Below are positions 14,324 through 14,591 of a stretch of DNA of 14,591 nucleotides, piece after piece (positions within the stretch are counted from its first letter, which is position 1; the number at the start of each line of letters is the position of its first letter). The notes below the pieces were generated by a model that saw nothing but the letters and a program-made list of their open reading frames with translations, had not been told where the DNA came from and did no database searches. Position numbers and translations under genes: made by a program. The DNA comes from JADFRG01 sp964590515 (GTDB taxonomy: Bacteria > Chloroflexota > Anaerolineae > Anaerolineales > E44-bin32). The DNA lies in assembly GCA_964590515.1 (NCBI GenBank), contig CAZPZD010000053.1, forward strand, positions 1-14,591, written 5' to 3'.

Positions 14324-14591
14324 ACAAGCGACGCCTCGGGCTTATGGGTCTGGCGGGTGTGACCCTGGGCGGCTCGGTAGTGATCAGCCGGCTCGGCCTG
14401 GGCGAGATGCCGGTATTCACCCTGATCGCACTCCGGATGACTCTTGCTGCTGGCGCATTTGCGATCATCCTGGCAGTTCTTCGGCCGCCCCTCCCCGTGG
14501 GGACCCGGATGTGGACGGATATCGCTCTGGTTGGAGTCATTAACACCGCACTCCCGCTCACTTCCTTCACCCTGGCGTTGCAGTACATGTC
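14320..14591 (+). CDS. EamA/DMT-superfamily transporter, N-terminal part (partial)
   Basis: The ATG at 14320 overlaps the cinA TGA (ATGA), and the frame stays open for 90 codons to the window end. The residues form an EamA-like half. A first helix (about 8-25) contains GGSVVISRLGLGEMPVFTL, then comes an arginine before the second helix (LIALRMTLAAGAFAIILAVL). A loop and a third helix (DIALVGVINTALPLTSFTLAL) follow, ending in ALQYM. This matches the start of drug/metabolite transporters of the RhaT/EamA group, which export metabolites across the inner membrane. Substrate unknown. The 4-base overlap indicates translational coupling to cinA. Confidence 0.75.
   Translation, partial: MNKRRLGLMGLAGVTLGGSVVISRLGLGEMPVFTLIALRMTLAAGAFAIILAVLRPPLPVGTRMWTDIALVGVINTALPLTSFTLALQYM

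Overview
This is an ordinary-looking, GC-rich bacterial chromosome segment, densely packed with housekeeping and nutrient-transport genes. I see no phage, transposon, CRISPR, tRNA or rRNA. Lineage cannot be proven from the sequence. The high GC, many GTG/TTG starts, a lipoprotein solute-binding protein, and a branched-chain amino acid ABC cassette beside a sarcosine-oxidase-like flavoenzyme and a mu-crystallin/ornithine-cyclodeaminase family protein resemble uncultured Chloroflexota. That assignment is an inference of low to moderate confidence.

Layout. 1-1871: end of a peptide/nickel-type ABC operon, with the C-terminus of a family 5 solute-binding protein and then two inner-membrane permeases. 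No ATPase genes follow. 1942-2919: a PiT inorganic phosphate transporter, whose 3' end overlaps the convergent miaA. 2889-4225 (minus strand): a yraN-miaA operon. 4365-4877: a small stand-alone cyclic-nucleotide-binding-domain protein. 4874-10778: a strong promoter, a structured 5' leader of about 170 nt, then a complete livK-livH-livM-livG-livF cassette, with a 17-bp perfect hairpin between the binding-protein gene and the first permease. 10839-13092: a mu-crystallin/OCD-family reductase and an FAD-dependent amino acid oxidase-like enzyme. 13160-14323: a CinA-like protein. 14320-14591: the start of an EamA/DMT exporter gene, coupled to cinA by an ATGA overlap.

How the genes may work together. 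The Liv cassette imports an amino acid or related amphipathic substrate. The reductase/cyclodeaminase-family protein and the flavin oxidase immediately downstream are both enzymes of amine/imine chemistry, so an import-and-catabolism unit is plausible. The substrate cannot be read from sequence.

The most noteworthy signals are: (a) the livK leader, which can fold into a two-armed element followed by mutually exclusive pairings around the Shine-Dalgarno sequence, i.e. a riboswitch-like layout; (b) the intercistronic hairpin after livK; (c) a LivM with about 240 extra N-terminal residues, largely hydrophobic; (d) a CinA whose C-terminal domain lacks the usual ESCTGG serine and is shortened; (e) an OCD-family protein lacking the catalytic aspartate of true ornithine cyclodeaminases.
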